DNA of 7,828 bases from the NCBI GenBank assembly GCA_038148435.1, contig JAYQVM010000080.1:1-7828 (forward strand), read 5' to 3'. This document shows, in pieces, positions 7,120 through 7,828 of this stretch. The notes beneath the pieces are model-generated. The model saw only the letters and a list, made by a program, of their open reading frames with translations, did no database searches and was not told the DNA's origin. The first letter of the stretch is position 1; each line of letters begins with the position of its first letter. Source of the DNA: UBA5109 sp038148435 (lineage in GTDB: Bacteria > Pseudomonadota > Gammaproteobacteria > Pseudomonadales > Pseudohongiellaceae). A program made the position numbers and the translations under genes.

Positions 7120-7828
7120 ATAAACTCTGTAAAAACTCAATGATATCGTCACGCTCTGCAACTGGCAGAGCCATGAATGCCTGCTTTGCCTGCTCAGCTT
7201 CTCCACCATGCCAGATAATGGCTTCAAGCAGACTTCTCGCTCTACCATCATGCAGATAGTGTTGTTCCGGGTTTTGCACCTGATTGGAAAGTCCCCACAA
7301 GGGTGCAGTTCGCCATTCTGCTGACTGGGTATTGCCCATGTTGTCAGCCAGCGCCTCTCCCATGTCATGCAGTAATAAGTCGGAATAGGGATTCACACTA
7401 CCAATATTGAATTCCCCAGCATGACAGGCGGCGCATCCTATTTGATTGAACATTGCTTCCCCCGGTAATATCACGATGCTGCTGAGCGGAGCCGGTATTT
7501 GTCTGACGAAATTGACCAGCGCATAAAAACCTTCGATACCAAGTTCCATATCATCATCTTCCTGCGAGGCTCCATGAGCCATTCGCAAACAGACCTGTTG
7601 GGTGGAAGTGCAATCCGCATAAGGGTCAGGATAAAGCGTTGAACTGATGCCAATATCCAGACTAAGGGCCTGGCCTACCTGCTCACTCAAGGAATCCAGT
7701 TCACCTTTCCAGCCAAAACGCCCTGCCCCAGGGCGTCCTGAAATACCGTCATTATCACGATCATTGGGATCGGCGCCAGCGAGAATATCAAAGTAAGGAA
7801 TGTTAGCAATGATGCCTATACCTGCTAG
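7118..7828 (-). CDS. DUF1111 di-heme oxidoreductase family protein (5' end missing)
   Basis: This is the C-terminal half (236 residues) of a periplasmic c-type haem protein of the DUF1111 'di-heme oxidoredictase' family, distantly related to cytochrome c peroxidases. The frame stays open to base 7828, so the TTG at 7690 is not the start. Visible elements are an acidic DPNDRDNDGISG loop (20-31) that resembles a calcium-binding loop, then GRFGWKGELD. The haem site is C132-AAC-H136 (GCAACHAGEFNIG), followed by YSDLLLHDMG with His154 and Met156 as possible axial ligands. The C-terminus has EWRTAPLWGL and DGRARSLLEAIIWHGGEA. Full-length members usually carry another CxxCH, which would lie upstream of the window. 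Its stop (TAA at 7118-7120) is fused to the imelysin ribosome binding site. It is the most upstream visible gene of the operon, so the promoter is outside the window. Confidence 0.92.
   Translation of the reverse strand, partial: LAGIGIIANIPYFDILAGADPNDRDNDGISGRPGAGRFGWKGELDSLSEQVGQALSLDIGISSTLYPDPYADCTSTQQVCLRMAHGASQEDDDMELGIEGFYALVNFVRQIPAPLSSIVILPGEAMFNQIGCAACHAGEFNIGSVNPYSDLLLHDMGEALADNMGNTQSAEWRTAPLWGLSNQVQNPEQHYLHDGRARSLLEAIIWHGGEAEQAKQAFMALPVAERDDIIEFLQSL
7718..7736 (-). repeat. GC-rich inverted repeat inside the DUF1111 gene
   Basis: On the - strand ACGCCCTG, a GGG loop and CAGGGCGT form a perfect 8-bp stem. The transcript continues TTTGGC, so the stem runs into four T residues counting its last base. 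The shape is that of a weak intrinsic terminator or attenuator in the sense direction, but it lies in conserved coding sequence (SGRPGAGRFGW). It may simply follow from Gly/Arg/Pro codons. Confidence 0.6.

Noticed and set aside
7111..7368. An in-frame open stretch upstream of the imelysin Met, which would give a 439-residue protein.
   Set aside because: It lies inside conserved DUF1111 coding in another frame on the same strand. The real start has a signal peptide and AAGGAGG directly before it.
7741..7775. A Fur-box-like string (GATCGTGATAATGA on the - strand) near the right end.
   Set aside because: Only one of the GATAAT units is intact, and the sequence codes the conserved acidic DPNDRDNDG loop. 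A real operator is expected upstream of the operon, outside the window.

Overview
The window carries six protein-coding genes that fill almost the whole sequence, with no gap over about 40 bases. There are no RNA genes, mobile elements or CRISPR arrays. The families and their order suggest a Gammaproteobacterium, perhaps marine or Pseudomonas-like. This is inferred from protein families only; no taxonomic marker is present.

Left end, + strand (2-1858): the 3' part of a DsbD/ScsB-type membrane thiol:disulfide reductase. It has an N-terminal periplasmic domain with a Cys pair, about eight membrane helices with two core cysteines, and a C-terminal thioredoxin-like domain with WCITC. Its 5' end lies outside the window. 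It meets the next gene tail to tail, and the two stop codons share one TTAA.

Rest of the window, - strand (7828 down to 1855): a tightly packed gene string, read right to left. It runs from a 5'-truncated DUF1111 di-heme oxidoreductase, through an imelysin-family periplasmic protein and a DUF1513 protein with a twin-arginine signal, to a di-heme cytochrome c peroxidase/MauG-family protein and then a MutS-like ATPase. The first four genes are separated by 10, 5 and -1 bases, with ribosome binding sites placed inside or against the preceding stop, so they almost certainly form one translationally coupled operon. The MutS-like gene follows after 35 bases with no visible terminator and may be co-transcribed.

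The DUF1111-imelysin-DUF1513 set is a recurring bacterial neighbourhood associated with iron handling. All of its products here appear to be exported, including two haem proteins. A plausible reading is a periplasmic redox/iron (or other metal) module, loosely parallel to EfeO (imelysin) plus EfeB (Tat-exported peroxidase), extended here by a second di-heme enzyme. The DsbD/ScsB-like reductase next door could serve haem attachment or periplasmic thiol repair, but it is on the opposite strand, so that link is only suggestive. The most unusual items are the MutS-like ATPase without a mismatch-recognition domain and with a substituted Walker A, the imelysin His-to-Gln motif change, a possible MauG-like Tyr haem ligand, and a perfect 20-bp palindrome inside the thiol reductase gene.
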